Source: an uncultured Planctomycetota bacterium (lineage in GTDB: Bacteria; Planctomycetota; Phycisphaerae; Phycisphaerales; UBA5793). From it: a DNA stretch of 64,000 bases. Both the position numbers and the translations under genes were made by a program. This document shows, one piece after another, positions 8,408-16,503 of the stretch (positions are counted from its first letter, which is position 1; each line of letters begins with the position of its first letter). Under the pieces are notes generated by a model. The model saw only the letters and a program-made list of their open reading frames with translations. It ran no database searches and was not told the origin of the DNA. The stretch spans positions 1-64,000 of the forward strand of contig CAADHA010000029.1 of the NCBI GenBank assembly GCA_900696685.1, read 5' to 3'.

Positions 8408-11014
8408 CTACTGGAACGTGAACTGCACGACATTGCTTACGCGACAGGTCGCGCGCTCGACGCTCTGGAGCAGGATGGTCCGCCCCGAAGCGCCGGGCGG
8501 CACGGGAAGGTTGAGCACGGCGTCGCCGTTGCCGTCCGCGGTTGAATCGCCGGCAATCTGGGGTTGGGCGAGTCCGAGGAACACACCGCCGCACCCCGGC
8601 ACCGGAGTGCTCCCGCTGCGCATGCTGTAGACGAGATGGACGCGCCGGCCTGAGGTGGCGTTGGTCGTGGTGAAACGATTGACCTGTCCGGCGATGCCCG
8701 GGTCCGGCCGTCCCAGCACAATGTCCAGGCTCACGCTGGCGAGGTACGCGCCGCGGCCGTGAGTGGCGGCGACAAGAGTCGAGTTGTCCTTCCAGATCAG
8801 TTCGTCGATGGGGACGGTTCCGGGGCCTTGCGTTGCAGCCGACCACGTTGCGCCGTCGTCCGTCGAGGTGAAGATGCCGATGTCGGTGCCGGCGTAGATC
8901 CAGCCGGACACGGTGCGGTGGACTTCAAGCGCGCTGACAGGGGCCGAGGGCAGGGGCCAGTCGCCGCCCGTGCCGCTGATCGCCGTCCACTGCTGCGCGC
9001 TGACGTCATAGGTCCACACGTTGTCCGGCTCCCAGCCCATGAACGAAACGTAGATGCGCTGCGCGTTGGCCGGATCGGCGACGATGCGCGAGACCCAGCG
9101 GTCGGGTGGAAGCCTGTTGCCCAGGTCATCGATGCGCATCCAGGTCGGGCTGGCGTCCTGGCCGTTGTCGGTAAAGTAGATGTGTCCGTTGTTGTGGCCG
9201 ACGTAGATGCGATCGGAGTTGCCCGGCGCGACGGTGATGGTGCTGATGTTGCGCGGATCGTTCTCCTCGAAGTGGTTTCCTTCGAGGAAGTGAGTCTGTG
9301 GCGGCGGGTCAGGCGAGAAGCCGACCGCGGGCTTGATCGCCGTCCAGGTCGGAGGGGTGCCCTTGACGTTGTTGGTGCGCCACAGCCGCCGGCAGCCGGC
9401 AAGCATCCGGTTTGAGTTGTTGGGGTCGAGAATGAAGTGGGGGATGAAGTTGCAGTTGGCCCGGTTCGTCTCGGAGATGCCGTTGTGGATGTAACTCCAG
9501 TTCTGTCCGCCGTTGGTCGAGCGGAAGATCTGTGCAAAGTAGATTTCCCCGTAAACGTAGTTGGGGTCAGCGGGATCAGCGGCGCAGAAGCCGCCGTCGC
9601 CGCCGAAGGTCATGCGCCAGTCCTGCGGGTTGCCTGCATAGCGCAGCGTGCCGTTATCCTGCGTGCCTCCGACGACGACGTTGCCGTTTGCGCTGACCGC
9701 CACTCCGTAGAACTGTGTAACGCCCAGGTTGTTGTTCAGGTCGGTGTACGTGGAGCCGAGGGCGTCGGGCACGCGGCTGATGCCGCCGTCGTGTCCGATG
9801 TAAAGGACGCGATTGCTCCCGCCGTTGTAGAGCGGATGTGTCGTGATGACGTGGAAGTCGGGATGCATGTTGCTCCAGACGCGCGTCATGCTCGTGCCGC
9901 CGTTGGTCGAGCGGTAGATGTACACGCCTCCGGCCACGATGGTCTCCGGGTTGGTAGGATCGACCCAGAGGATGCTGTTGTAGGCCGAGTAGGTGCTCAG
10001 GCTGCCGCCGCGCGACGCATAGGACTGCCCGCCGTCGGACGAACGGTAGATGCGGACGCTGCCGCTGATGCTCACTCCCGCGTAGACGATGCTGGGATTG
10101 CTCGGCGCGTAGGCGAGTTCGACGCGGACATTGGTCGGGATGCCTGAAGCCGCCTGCCAGGTGACTCCGCCGTCCGTCGAGAAGTACGCGCCGGGATCGT
10201 GGTGGTCGCCGCCCGCGACCAGTCGGTTAGGATTCGACGGGTCGGCCTTGACGTCCAGCGTTCCGATCGTCGCCGTGCGCGTCCACGAATCGCCGCCGTT
10301 GGTCGTGCGGTAGATGCCCGATGCCGTCGCCGCAACGATGATTGAAGGATTCGTCGGGTGGATCACGAGGCGGTTGACGAAGTGCCAGTTCTCATCAGCC
10401 GTGCTGGGCAACTGGGTCCACGTCGTGCCGCCGTCGGTCGTTTTAAAGATGCCCGCGCCGCGGATTGCGGCGGTGTTGGAGGTTCCTTCGCCCGCGTCGA
10501 AGAAGCCCTCGCCCGTACCCGCGTAGAGGATATTCGGGTTGATGGGGTCGATGGCCATGCAGCCGACGGAGAGCGAGGCCATGAAGTCGTCCAGGGGGAA
10601 CCACGAGGCGCCGCCGTTGGTCGTCTTCCAGACGCCGCCGCTGGCGGAGCCGACCCACATGGTGTCATGATTTGTGGGATGGATGATGATGGCCCGGAGG
10701 CGCCCGCCGATGTTGCCGGGGCCGATCCACGTCCACGCGTCGGGAGAAATGCCCGCGCCATCGACCGGGTTGGTCAGAAGGTGATCGCGCTGATCCTTGG
10801 CATTCATAAGGGCATTGGCGGGAACGGTCCCGTCGGCACTCAGCCGCGCCTGAAAGCGCTGCTGGGCTGCGGCAAGAGGCTGGTCATGCTTGAGTTGACG
10901 GCGAATGGCCCGCGGACTCTCCGGGTCATCGAATTTCTCGCGAGTCGTGCAGGACGGCGTCGAGGCCAGAAACAGGCCGAGGGCCGCAAGAGTCAGGATG
11001 CGCTGCTTGATCAC
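8408..11014 (-). CDS. Exported BNR/sortilin-like repeat protein with shared C-terminal domain
   Basis: An 868-residue exported protein. The GTG at 11014 is favoured by GGGAGG six bases upstream and opens a signal sequence VIKQRILTLAALGLFLAS ending near STPSC, possibly a lipoprotein. The body has many Asp-box/BNR repeats of the S-x-D-G-G-x-T-W kind (TTDGGTTW, STDDGATW, STNGGQNW, SSDGGQSY), each on a propeller blade followed by NP/DP-rich loops such as DPTNPETIVAGG. Such VPS10/sialidase-like propellers are carbohydrate- or protein-binding surface proteins, but no catalytic set is evident. The final ~105 residues carry the shared module, ending RVSNVVQFTFQ. Confidence 0.85.
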   Translation of the reverse strand: MIKQRILTLAALGLFLASTPSCTTREKFDDPESPRAIRRQLKHDQPLAAAQQRFQARLSADGTVPANALMNAKDQRDHLLTNPVDGAGISPDAWTWIGPGNIGGRLRAIIIHPTNHDTMWVGSASGGVWKTTNGGASWFPLDDFMASLSVGCMAIDPINPNILYAGTGEGFFDAGEGTSNTAAIRGAGIFKTTDGGTTWTQLPSTADENWHFVNRLVIHPTNPSIIVAATASGIYRTTNGGDSWTRTATIGTLDVKADPSNPNRLVAGGDHHDPGAYFSTDGGVTWQAASGIPTNVRVELAYAPSNPSIVYAGVSISGSVRIYRSSDGGQSYASRGGSLSTYSAYNSILWVDPTNPETIVAGGVYIYRSTNGGTSMTRVWSNMHPDFHVITTHPLYNGGSNRVLYIGHDGGISRVPDALGSTYTDLNNNLGVTQFYGVAVSANGNVVVGGTQDNGTLRYAGNPQDWRMTFGGDGGFCAADPADPNYVYGEIYFAQIFRSTNGGQNWSYIHNGISETNRANCNFIPHFILDPNNSNRMLAGCRRLWRTNNVKGTPPTWTAIKPAVGFSPDPPPQTHFLEGNHFEENDPRNISTITVAPGNSDRIYVGHNNGHIYFTDNGQDASPTWMRIDDLGNRLPPDRWVSRIVADPANAQRIYVSFMGWEPDNVWTYDVSAQQWTAISGTGGDWPLPSAPVSALEVHRTVSGWIYAGTDIGIFTSTDDGATWSAATQGPGTVPIDELIWKDNSTLVAATHGRGAYLASVSLDIVLGRPDPGIAGQVNRFTTTNATSGRRVHLVYSMRSGSTPVPGCGGVFLGLAQPQIAGDSTADGNGDAVLNLPVPPGASGRTILLQSVERATCRVSNVVQFTFQ

Positions 11015-11340
11015 TGTGTGCCTCCCATTGAAACTGATGCCGCTGCCATGCGGACCGCCCCGCTCCACGCCCATGATACCGGATCAGGCGGGCCTGGTGT
11101 CCGCAAGTCTGCGCGGAAGACCCGGGCGGTCATCCTTGCCCTCTCGGTACACGTTCAACCACGCGGCCTACGTCCAGTATTCCCAGGTCGCCCTCAACTC
11201 GCCAGCCGGTGTTCCTCGTCGACGGCGGAGAAAACCCTCGGCAAGCGTGCGGAAAACCGCCGGCAATCGTGTATCTTTATAGGGAACGCCCGCGGCAGTG
11301 GGGGAGCAGGGCGCCACGGGGAAATCAGGGGAGAAGAAGC
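11015..11340. other. 326-base divergent spacer, no gene
   Basis: Separates the BNR-repeat gene from the TIGR03790-like gene and must carry both promoters and leaders. CGTGTATCTTTATAGG around 11268-11283 contains an AT-rich TATCTTTATA that could form a -10 region for the plus-strand gene. No coding sequence is supported. Confidence 0.4.
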
Positions 11341-13659
11341 ATGTCTGCACGCCAGAATCTGTCCGTCCGATACCTTCGGGTCATTGCCGCTGTTGTCCTG
11401 CCCGTCTTCCTCGGGCTGATGTCTCGCCCATCGCTTGCAGGCGGAGGCGGCGAGAACGTTCTGCTCGTCATCAATCCCAGGAACCGTGAATCACTGCTCA
11501 TCGGCAACTACTACGCTGCCGCGCGGGGCATCCCGGAGCGCAACGTGCTCTACCTCGTGCCTGCGTCTGCAAACTACCCGCAGTTCGTCACGGAGAACAC
11601 GGCGGCGACGCTGGGTTCGATCGCCAACCGCGACCTGGGTGATCACATCGACTTCGTCGTCGTTACGCCCGGCAACGAGTTCTTCGTCAGCGCCCCGGGG
11701 CTGGTCAACGATTCGTGTTCGCCGGTAACGAAGTTCTCAACAGGCTCCGCGTTCACGATGTCCTTCATCGCCGACTCGATCCGGCAGGGGGGTCAGCAGT
11801 CCACGCGGCCAAACCGCTACTTCGGCACGAGCAACACGCCGCTGGCCTTCGACAGCAACACCCGGTGGTTTGGAGGAGCACCAAGCGACCGCCCCGACGC
11901 CGAGCAGTACTTCGTCGGAGTCATGCTCGGCTACACGGGCGAGCGCGGCAACACGGTTGCCGAGGTGCTCGACATGATCGATCGCAGCGTCGCCGTGGAC
12001 GGGACCTTTCCCAGCGGTACGTTCTACTTCATGCAGACGAACGACGACCTGCGCAGTGCGCCGAGGCACGGGTGGTACCCGATCGTCCGCGACGCAATCC
12101 GCGCACTGGGCGGACAGGCCGAGCACCTGTGCTGCAACGTTCTTCCAAACGGCGCGCAGGATGTGCTCGGCCTCATGACGGGGGCGGCTACCGTTGACAT
12201 CGAAGGTTCGGGCATCCGCATCCTGCCCGGCGCGTTCTGCGACCACCTCACCAGTTACGCCGGCACGTTCAACAACGGCAGCCAGACCAAGATGTCGCGC
12301 TGGATCGCCAACGGCGCCAGCGGCACCGCGGGGACGGTCGAGGAACCCTGCAATTATCCCGGCAAATTCCCGCACGCGCGCATGCACCTGTATTACTTTC
12401 AGGGCCTCACGCTGGGCGAATCGGTGTTGCGCAGCCTCTCGCAGATTCCGTTCCAGGTTCTGGTGATGGGGGATCCGCTCACCCAGCCCTTCACCCACAT
12501 CCCGCAGGTGAGTGTCGTGGATGCCCCCACGGGACCGGTCTCCGGGATCATCCGCCTCACACCCGACGCGACGACGAGCCACCCGACCGCTCGCATCAGC
12601 CATTATGACCTGCTCATCGACGGCGTCACGACGCTGACGGTGCAGCGAGGCCGCGTTTTCTCCCTCGACACCACGCGCCTCAGCGACGGCTGGCACGACC
12701 TGCGCGTCCTCGCCTCTGACGACTCCGACGTGCGTTCGACAGGGCGCTGGCGCGGCTCGCTCACGGTCAACAACCAGGGCCGCAGCGCGACGATCCGGTC
12801 CAGCCGGCAGAGCGGCAACTACGCTGATCGCTTTGACTTCACGATGTCCGCGACGGGGGGGGGCGTCGTCGAATACCGTGTCATCCAGAACGGCCGCGTC
12901 CTCGGCGCCGTGGCCGACCCCGCGAATCCCGTGCGCACCTTCGGCGCCACCCTCGGGGCCGGCGAGATCCTCGTGCAGGGAGAAGCGCTCTTCACCGACG
13001 GGTCCCTGGCCCGCAGCGCGCCGCTGGCGCTGACCGTCGATGACGATCCCGGATCGCCCGTGACGATTCAGCCATACGCGTACAGTTTCACCAGAACCGT
13101 GCTCACCGACGAGCCGTTTCTTCTTGAGCTCCCCGGGACGTTCAACCAGTTCGACGCGGGCGTCGGCTACGTGGTGCGCACGCCGCCGGCCCAGTCGACG
13201 ATCGTTTCAACGACGGAAGGGCCTTACCGCGTCCTTCGGCCCGACCCGAATGCGACGGGGACGGACCAGTTGACCTTCCAATGGACCTCGCCGAACGGAA
13301 ACTCCAACATCGGGACGATCACGCTTGTCTACCAACGCTGCATCCCCGGCCGCCTGCGCCTGGCCGTCGGCCCGCTGCGGCGCGGTCAGCAGGGCGTCTT
13401 CGACGTCTCGTGCGCCTACCCGAACGAAATGACCTACCTGGCCTACAGCCTTCAGGGGACGGGCAACGTCTTTGTGCCGCAACTCAACGTGACACTGAAC
13501 CTGCGCAACCCTGTGCAGACGGGCAATCCCAGGCGCTCCGACGCCGAGGGCAACGTGCGCTGGACGCTGCCGATCCCCAACATCAGCCCGAGACCGGTGT
13601 GGTTCCAGGCGGCCCAGCGCAGCGCGGTAAGCAACGTCGTGGAGACGACGGTGAACTAA
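11341..13659 (+). CDS. TIGR03790-like secreted protein with shared C-terminal domain
   Basis: A 772-residue exported protein. The start at 11341 follows GGGGAGAAGAAGC and yields a Sec signal peptide ending near SLA-GG. Residues about 35-400 match the TIGR03790 family of myxobacteria and planctomycetes: NVLLVINPRNRESLLIGNYY, ARGIPERNV, HIDFVVVTPG, a middle FYFMQTNDDLR, and LTLGESVLRS then QVLVMGDPLTQPF. It has a caspase/gingipain-like layout. Beta-sandwich segments follow, then the shared C-terminal module (YLAYSLQGTG, DAEGNVRWTLPIP, VWFQAAQ, terminal SNVVETTVN). Function unknown; surface location is likely. Confidence 0.85.
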   Translation: MSARQNLSVRYLRVIAAVVLPVFLGLMSRPSLAGGGGENVLLVINPRNRESLLIGNYYAAARGIPERNVLYLVPASANYPQFVTENTAATLGSIANRDLGDHIDFVVVTPGNEFFVSAPGLVNDSCSPVTKFSTGSAFTMSFIADSIRQGGQQSTRPNRYFGTSNTPLAFDSNTRWFGGAPSDRPDAEQYFVGVMLGYTGERGNTVAEVLDMIDRSVAVDGTFPSGTFYFMQTNDDLRSAPRHGWYPIVRDAIRALGGQAEHLCCNVLPNGAQDVLGLMTGAATVDIEGSGIRILPGAFCDHLTSYAGTFNNGSQTKMSRWIANGASGTAGTVEEPCNYPGKFPHARMHLYYFQGLTLGESVLRSLSQIPFQVLVMGDPLTQPFTHIPQVSVVDAPTGPVSGIIRLTPDATTSHPTARISHYDLLIDGVTTLTVQRGRVFSLDTTRLSDGWHDLRVLASDDSDVRSTGRWRGSLTVNNQGRSATIRSSRQSGNYADRFDFTMSATGGGVVEYRVIQNGRVLGAVADPANPVRTFGATLGAGEILVQGEALFTDGSLARSAPLALTVDDDPGSPVTIQPYAYSFTRTVLTDEPFLLELPGTFNQFDAGVGYVVRTPPAQSTIVSTTEGPYRVLRPDPNATGTDQLTFQWTSPNGNSNIGTITLVYQRCIPGRLRLAVGPLRRGQQGVFDVSCAYPNEMTYLAYSLQGTGNVFVPQLNVTLNLRNPVQTGNPRRSDAEGNVRWTLPIPNISPRPVWFQAAQRSAVSNVVETTVN

Positions 13660-13806
13660 GGTGTTCGACGCCATCGGCGGTCAATCCGTGGCTCCGGGCG
13701 GCGGGTGCATCCAAATGCGGCCGCACAACGACTTGAATCAGGTCGGATCGCCGGAGGTCCCCGCTGCTACAGTCGCCGGATTCAACGTCCTAGAATGTAT
13801 GTTATG

Positions 13807-14304
13807 TTAAACACGGCCTGCTCCGGGGGCCGGATGGTGAATCCCCGTGTTGTGCCCGCGGCCAGCGGCAATTGACCAAGGCAGCGCCTTCGCCGGCGCG
13901 AGCGGGCCGGTGATGCGGTGCGAACTCACGCCGTCAATCTCCAGAGCATGAACGTTGGCCGCGCGGCGAAGAATCTCGTTGCGCTGCTTCTGGATCGACG
14001 CGCCGACGGCCGACGGCGCTGATTTACCCGCGTTGTGAACACACGCGGCAATCCACATGATAAAGCCGCCGGCCGTCATGGCGACCAGCAAAGCGTTCAG
14101 CACGCTTTGACGGCCGAATCGCCGGGCTTGGGCGGTCACTGCCAGGTCGTACGATGCGGCGGATTGCAGTTCCTTCGGCCGCGGTGCGGACGCTTGCGTT
14201 ATTATCCCTTCTCGCCCCTCAGCGCCATGCCCGCGCGAGCCGAGAATGACCTGAGCGACGTCGCCCTGCGATTTGAGATCGAGCGCTGCCGTGACACCCC
14301 CCAT
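13807..14304 (-). CDS. Doubtful hypothetical protein with one hydrophobic helix
   Basis: The only substantial frame in the 610-base gap between 13660 and 14272. It would give about 165 residues from an ATG at 14304, with one possible membrane segment (VLNALLVAMTAGGFIMWIAA) followed by a basic stretch. There is no ribosome site, it would overlap the start of the LOG gene on the other strand, and no family is recognised. Apart from this, I see only an AT-rich patch near 13790-13810 that could contain a promoter element. Confidence 0.22.
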   Translation of the reverse strand: MGGVTAALDLKSQGDVAQVILGSRGHGAEGREGIITQASAPRPKELQSAASYDLAVTAQARRFGRQSVLNALLVAMTAGGFIMWIAACVHNAGKSAPSAVGASIQKQRNEILRRAANVHALEIDGVSSHRITGPLAPAKALPWSIAAGRGHNTGIHHPAPGAGRV

Positions 14305-14839
14305 CCGCCGCGTGACCGTGTATTGTGCCTCGAGCCGCAACCTCGATCGTGTCTACGTCGAGGCGGCCGCACGGCTCGGCGTCGCCCTCGCACGCGCGAA
14401 ACTTGTGCTCGTCTACGGCGGCGGGAGCGTGGGACTCATGGGCGCCGTGGCCGAAAGCGTTCATCGCGGCGGCGGGCGCGTCCACGGCGTCATCACCGAG
14501 AAACTCGTGGCCATGGAGCTGGCGCGGCAGACCTGTGACGAACTCGACGTCGTTTCCACCATGCGCCTTCGCAAGCAGCGCATGGAGGAACTCGCCGACG
14601 CCTTCATCACCCTGCCCGGCGGCGTGGGCACCTACGAGGAGCTCTTTGAGATGCTCGTCGCCCGCCAGTTCCGCGACCACGACAAGCCCCTGCTCGTCGT
14701 CAACGTCAACGACTACTTCCGCCCACTGCTTGACATGCTCCAGCGCGGCGTCGATGAGGGATTCATCCAGCCGGCAACGCGCGACCTGCTGACGTTCGTA
14801 ACCGCGCCCGAAGAAGCGGTCGAGCGCCTCATGGGATGA
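14273..14839 (+). CDS. LOG-family phosphoribohydrolase (TIGR00730 type)
   Basis: Up to 188 residues; the Rossmann-fold LOG/YvdD family hydrolyses N6-modified adenosine monophosphates or other nucleotide monophosphates. It shows VTVYCASS at the N-terminus, LVYGGGSVGLMGAVA, the ST-R-KQRM helix and the diagnostic PGGVGTYEELFE near residue 120. The start is a choice between TTG at 14273 and GTG at 14291; the latter begins directly before the first beta strand. Its stop overlaps an ATG of the lpxI frame by four bases, and lpxI and the methyltransferase follow in the same direction. Confidence 0.92.
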   Translation: MRSSAAVTPPIRRVTVYCASSRNLDRVYVEAAARLGVALARAKLVLVYGGGSVGLMGAVAESVHRGGGRVHGVITEKLVAMELARQTCDELDVVSTMRLRKQRMEELADAFITLPGGVGTYEELFEMLVARQFRDHDKPLLVVNVNDYFRPLLDMLQRGVDEGFIQPATRDLLTFVTAPEEAVERLMG

Positions 14840-14898
14840 GGCCCCGCTCGCGGCCTCGCACGAGACCGCAAGTCGATTCATCGCCCCTACCATGCATC

Positions 14899-15744
14899 GT
14901 GAGTGAATGCGCTGCACCGGAATCGATCGGCCTCATTGCGGGGCAAGGCCAGTTGCCCTTGCTCGTGGCGCGGGGGATTCGCAGCGCGGGGCGCGGCGTC
15001 GCGGCCGTCGGACTGGCCGGCCAGTTCGATCCTTCGCTGCCACGGGAATGCGACACGTTCCGCGAGGTCGGCCTGGCGAGTCTTGGGCGGTGGATTCGCA
15101 CTTTTCGCCGCTGGCAGGTGCGTGAGGCGGTCATGGTCGGCCGCGTTTCGCAGCAGCGCAAGTACGCAACGTTCCAGTGGCTGCACCACCCCCCCGATTG
15201 GCGAGCGATCTGGCTGTGGTATCGTTACCTGCGCCACGACCGCCGCACGCGCATGGTCCTTACCGCCCTCGCGGACGAACTCGGCCGGAACGGAGTCACG
15301 CTTATCGACAGCCGCACTTACATCGAGGATCACCTGGCCACGGCGGGGGTGATGACCCGCCACTCCCCCACTGCCGAGTCGCAGCGCGACATTGATTTCG
15401 GCTGGCCCCTGCTCGAACAGTTGCTGGCGCTGGGGATCGGGCAATCGATGGCGGTGCGCGGCCGCGACGTCGTGGCCGTCGAGGCGGCGGAGGGGACGGA
15501 CGGCATGATCGAGCGCGCCGGCGAAGTCTGCGGCCGCCGGCCCTGGGTTCTGCTCAAGGCCTCGGCGAAGGACCACGACATGCGCGCCGACGTGGCCACC
15601 ATCGGCGTCGAGACGATCACCCGCCTGCACGCGGCCGGCGGGCGCGCCATCGCGGTCGGCGTGAAGCGTGTGATTCTCATCGACCGCCCCGCCGTCATCG
15701 GCGAAGCGGACCGCCTCGGAGTGGCGATCGTGGGAATGGAGTAG
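14899..15744 (+). CDS. lpxI: UDP-2,3-diacylglucosamine pyrophosphatase LpxI
   Basis: Cleaves UDP-2,3-diacylglucosamine to lipid X in lipid A synthesis at the inner face of the inner membrane. The 281-residue form shows the LpxI hallmarks: IGLIAGQGQLPLLVA near the N-terminus, a middle VGRVSQQRK, then DIDFGWPLLEQLLALGIGQ, EGTDGMIERAGEV, ASAKDHDMRADVATIGVETI and AVGVKRVILIDR near the end. The GTG at 14899 was chosen because family members begin just before the GLIAG strand. An ATG at 14836, overlapping the previous stop, would add a 21-residue Arg/Pro-rich extension. Its presence implies an outer membrane with lipid A. Confidence 0.9.
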   Translation: MSECAAPESIGLIAGQGQLPLLVARGIRSAGRGVAAVGLAGQFDPSLPRECDTFREVGLASLGRWIRTFRRWQVREAVMVGRVSQQRKYATFQWLHHPPDWRAIWLWYRYLRHDRRTRMVLTALADELGRNGVTLIDSRTYIEDHLATAGVMTRHSPTAESQRDIDFGWPLLEQLLALGIGQSMAVRGRDVVAVEAAEGTDGMIERAGEVCGRRPWVLLKASAKDHDMRADVATIGVETITRLHAAGGRAIAVGVKRVILIDRPAVIGEADRLGVAIVGME

Positions 15745-15751
15745 CAACGCC

Positions 15752-16387
15752 GTGTCGGAGCGCCCCTACGTCGGCCGCGGCGGGCTGAAACTCGAACACG
15801 CCCTGCGCGACTTCAAGGTCGAAGTGAGCGGAATGGTCGCGGCGGACTTCGGCTGCAACATCGGCGGCTTCACCGACTGCCTGCTGCGCCGCGGCGCACG
15901 GCGCGTGTACGCTGTGGACACGGGCTACGGCATGCTCGACTACAACCTGCGCCGCGATGAGCGCGTCGTGGTCATGGAACGGACCAACGCCCTGTACGCT
16001 CCCCCGCCGGACGAGCCGATCGACCTCGTGGTCATCGATGCAGGCTGGACGCCGCAGCGCCTGATCGTGCCTGCCGCAATGCGGTGGCTGGCCCGACGCG
16101 AGGGCGCGTGCATCATCACGCTCATCAAGCCTCACTATGAGCGATCTGCGGACGTTTCCTCGCCGCGTGCGGGCCGATCGGACCGCGGCGTGCTCGCCGA
16201 CGAGCAGGCGAATCGCATCGCCCTGGAAGTGCTCGCAGGCTTTCCAGCCATGGGCGCGGAAGTTCTCGCCTGGACGACCTCCCCCGTCCGCGGCGGAGCC
16301 TCGAAAGGGCGAAGCGGCAACATCGAGTTTCTAGCCTGTTTGAGGCCCGCCGCCGGGCCCGTGTCGGAGGTCGAGACTGGTGCTTGA
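15752..16387 (+). CDS. TlyA/FtsJ-type rRNA 2'-O-methyltransferase without S4 domain
   Basis: A 211-residue SAM-dependent methyltransferase of the TlyA (hemolysin A) group. It begins YVGRGGLKLEHAL and continues with the SAM motif DFGCNIGGFTDCLL, RVYAVDTGYGMLDYNL, VVIDAGWTPQ, LIKPHYE and GNIEFLACL. The K-D-K-E tetrad of TlyA enzymes can be matched (Lys in GGLKL, Asp in VIDAG, Lys in IKPH, Glu in NIEF). The N-terminal S4 RNA-binding domain of classical TlyA is missing, so the protein is about 60 residues shorter. GTG start, seven bases after lpxI. Confidence 0.88.
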   Translation: MSERPYVGRGGLKLEHALRDFKVEVSGMVAADFGCNIGGFTDCLLRRGARRVYAVDTGYGMLDYNLRRDERVVVMERTNALYAPPPDEPIDLVVIDAGWTPQRLIVPAAMRWLARREGACIITLIKPHYERSADVSSPRAGRSDRGVLADEQANRIALEVLAGFPAMGAEVLAWTTSPVRGGASKGRSGNIEFLACLRPAAGPVSEVETGA

Positions 16388-16503
16388 GGAGGCCGCCGTC
16401 ACTCGCAAATTGGCGCCCCGCGGCATATCATTGACTGTCCCGCCAACTGGCCGCGCTCGGGTGCCGGCTGAACGAATTCCAGACCCGATCGAGACCCCCC
16501 CAT

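Noticed and set aside
8408-11014. Repeats of the BNR protein as a DNA tandem-repeat or CRISPR array
   Set aside because: The similarity is at protein level (Asp boxes on propeller blades) with variable spacing and divergent DNA; no spacers or identical repeats. No CRISPR array was seen anywhere in the window.
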